Positions 63,915-64,000 of a DNA stretch of 64,000 nt are shown piece after piece; positions within the stretch are counted from its first letter, which is position 1, and every line of letters begins with the position of its first letter. The notes under the pieces are model-generated. The model was not told where the DNA came from. It was given only the letters and a program-made list of their open reading frames with translations, and did not search any database. The DNA comes from Pirellulaceae bacterium. Its GTDB lineage: Bacteria > Planctomycetota > Planctomycetia > Pirellulales > Pirellulaceae. Location of the stretch: contig JANQLU010000064.1 of the NCBI GenBank assembly GCA_028280445.1, positions 87,556-151,555 on the forward strand, read 5' to 3'. The translations under genes were made by a program, and so were the position numbers.

Positions 63915-64000
63915 TGCAGCAAACGTTAATTGTTGTTCCATGGGGTCTGGAGTTTGCCAGAGCTTCGCAGTCTACCTGTTGTGTCGTGACAAAAAAGCTC

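Overview
The window looks like chromosome from a planctomycete, most likely a Pirellulaceae-type marine or freshwater bacterium. The evidence is its gene content: a DUF1592/DUF1552 pair, DUF1080 and DUF1571 proteins, a sulfatase next to a SASA-type esterase, an ECF sigma factor overlapping a serine/threonine kinase, a sigma factor fused to a membrane domain, Lys-rich TPR and PPC-type secreted proteins, and many lipoproteins. Base composition is moderate, coding density is medium, and gaps between genes are often filled by several families of palindromic repeats (core GTAGGGCCGGTTCCCACCGG, CGAAGCGTAAGCGAG, GGCAAGGCGCTAGCCGCCGG and others). No rRNA, tRNA, CRISPR array, transposase or phage gene was seen.

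Layout. 1-12 kb: end of a CstA transporter, a small lipoprotein, a Wzx/MATE-like flippase, a Tex protein with two long low-complexity insertions, a conserved 162-aa protein, a DUF1571 protein, a TPR protein with FGDS repeats and a PPC-type protein. 12.1-12.7 kb: a secreted peroxiredoxin-like protein whose frame is interrupted by one TGA exactly where the catalytic Cys is expected. A SECIS-like hairpin follows at the right distance, so I read it as a selenoprotein, and it is the most striking item here. 13.3-14.7 kb: the membrane-fused sigma factor.

14.7-24.1 kb is a nitrate respiration island. A minus-strand operon encodes an Rrf2 regulator, a tetraheme cytochrome, a four-cluster ferredoxin-type subunit and an NrfD/PsrC quinol-oxidising membrane subunit. 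Next come an outer-membrane porin (minus strand) and, divergent from it, napD-napA-napB and a small unknown gene. NapB is enlarged and carries four CxxCH sites as two tandem NapB units. There is no napC, so the NrfBCD-like module is the obvious electron donor. A perfect 26-bp palindrome in front of the Rrf2 gene, with a looser copy in the porin/nap divergent promoter, suggests one regulator for both. At 28.0-33.2 kb a second respiratory block holds a Tat-exported molybdopterin oxidoreductase, its 4Fe-4S partner and a diheme cytochrome c peroxidase lipoprotein.

33-48.9 kb holds housekeeping and accessory genes: a HELSH membrane protein, YkgJ, cyclophilin, an S9 peptidase, SRPBCC proteins, kinase plus sigma factor, an acyltransferase, an inositol monophosphatase-like enzyme, DinB, a double DUF1080 protein and a HEAT-LamG protein. 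49-64 kb holds a DUF1579-like protein with a Cys-rich tail, DUF1552/DUF1592, an outer-membrane lipoprotein-like secreted protein, a LytS/LytTR two-component system, a SASA esterase plus sulfatase, and a winged-helix regulator followed by a small membrane protein and an isoprenylcysteine methyltransferase-like protein.

Product names come from remembered family motifs, not from searches. Start codons were adjusted where a signal peptide, lipobox, Shine-Dalgarno sequence or family N-terminus argued for it.
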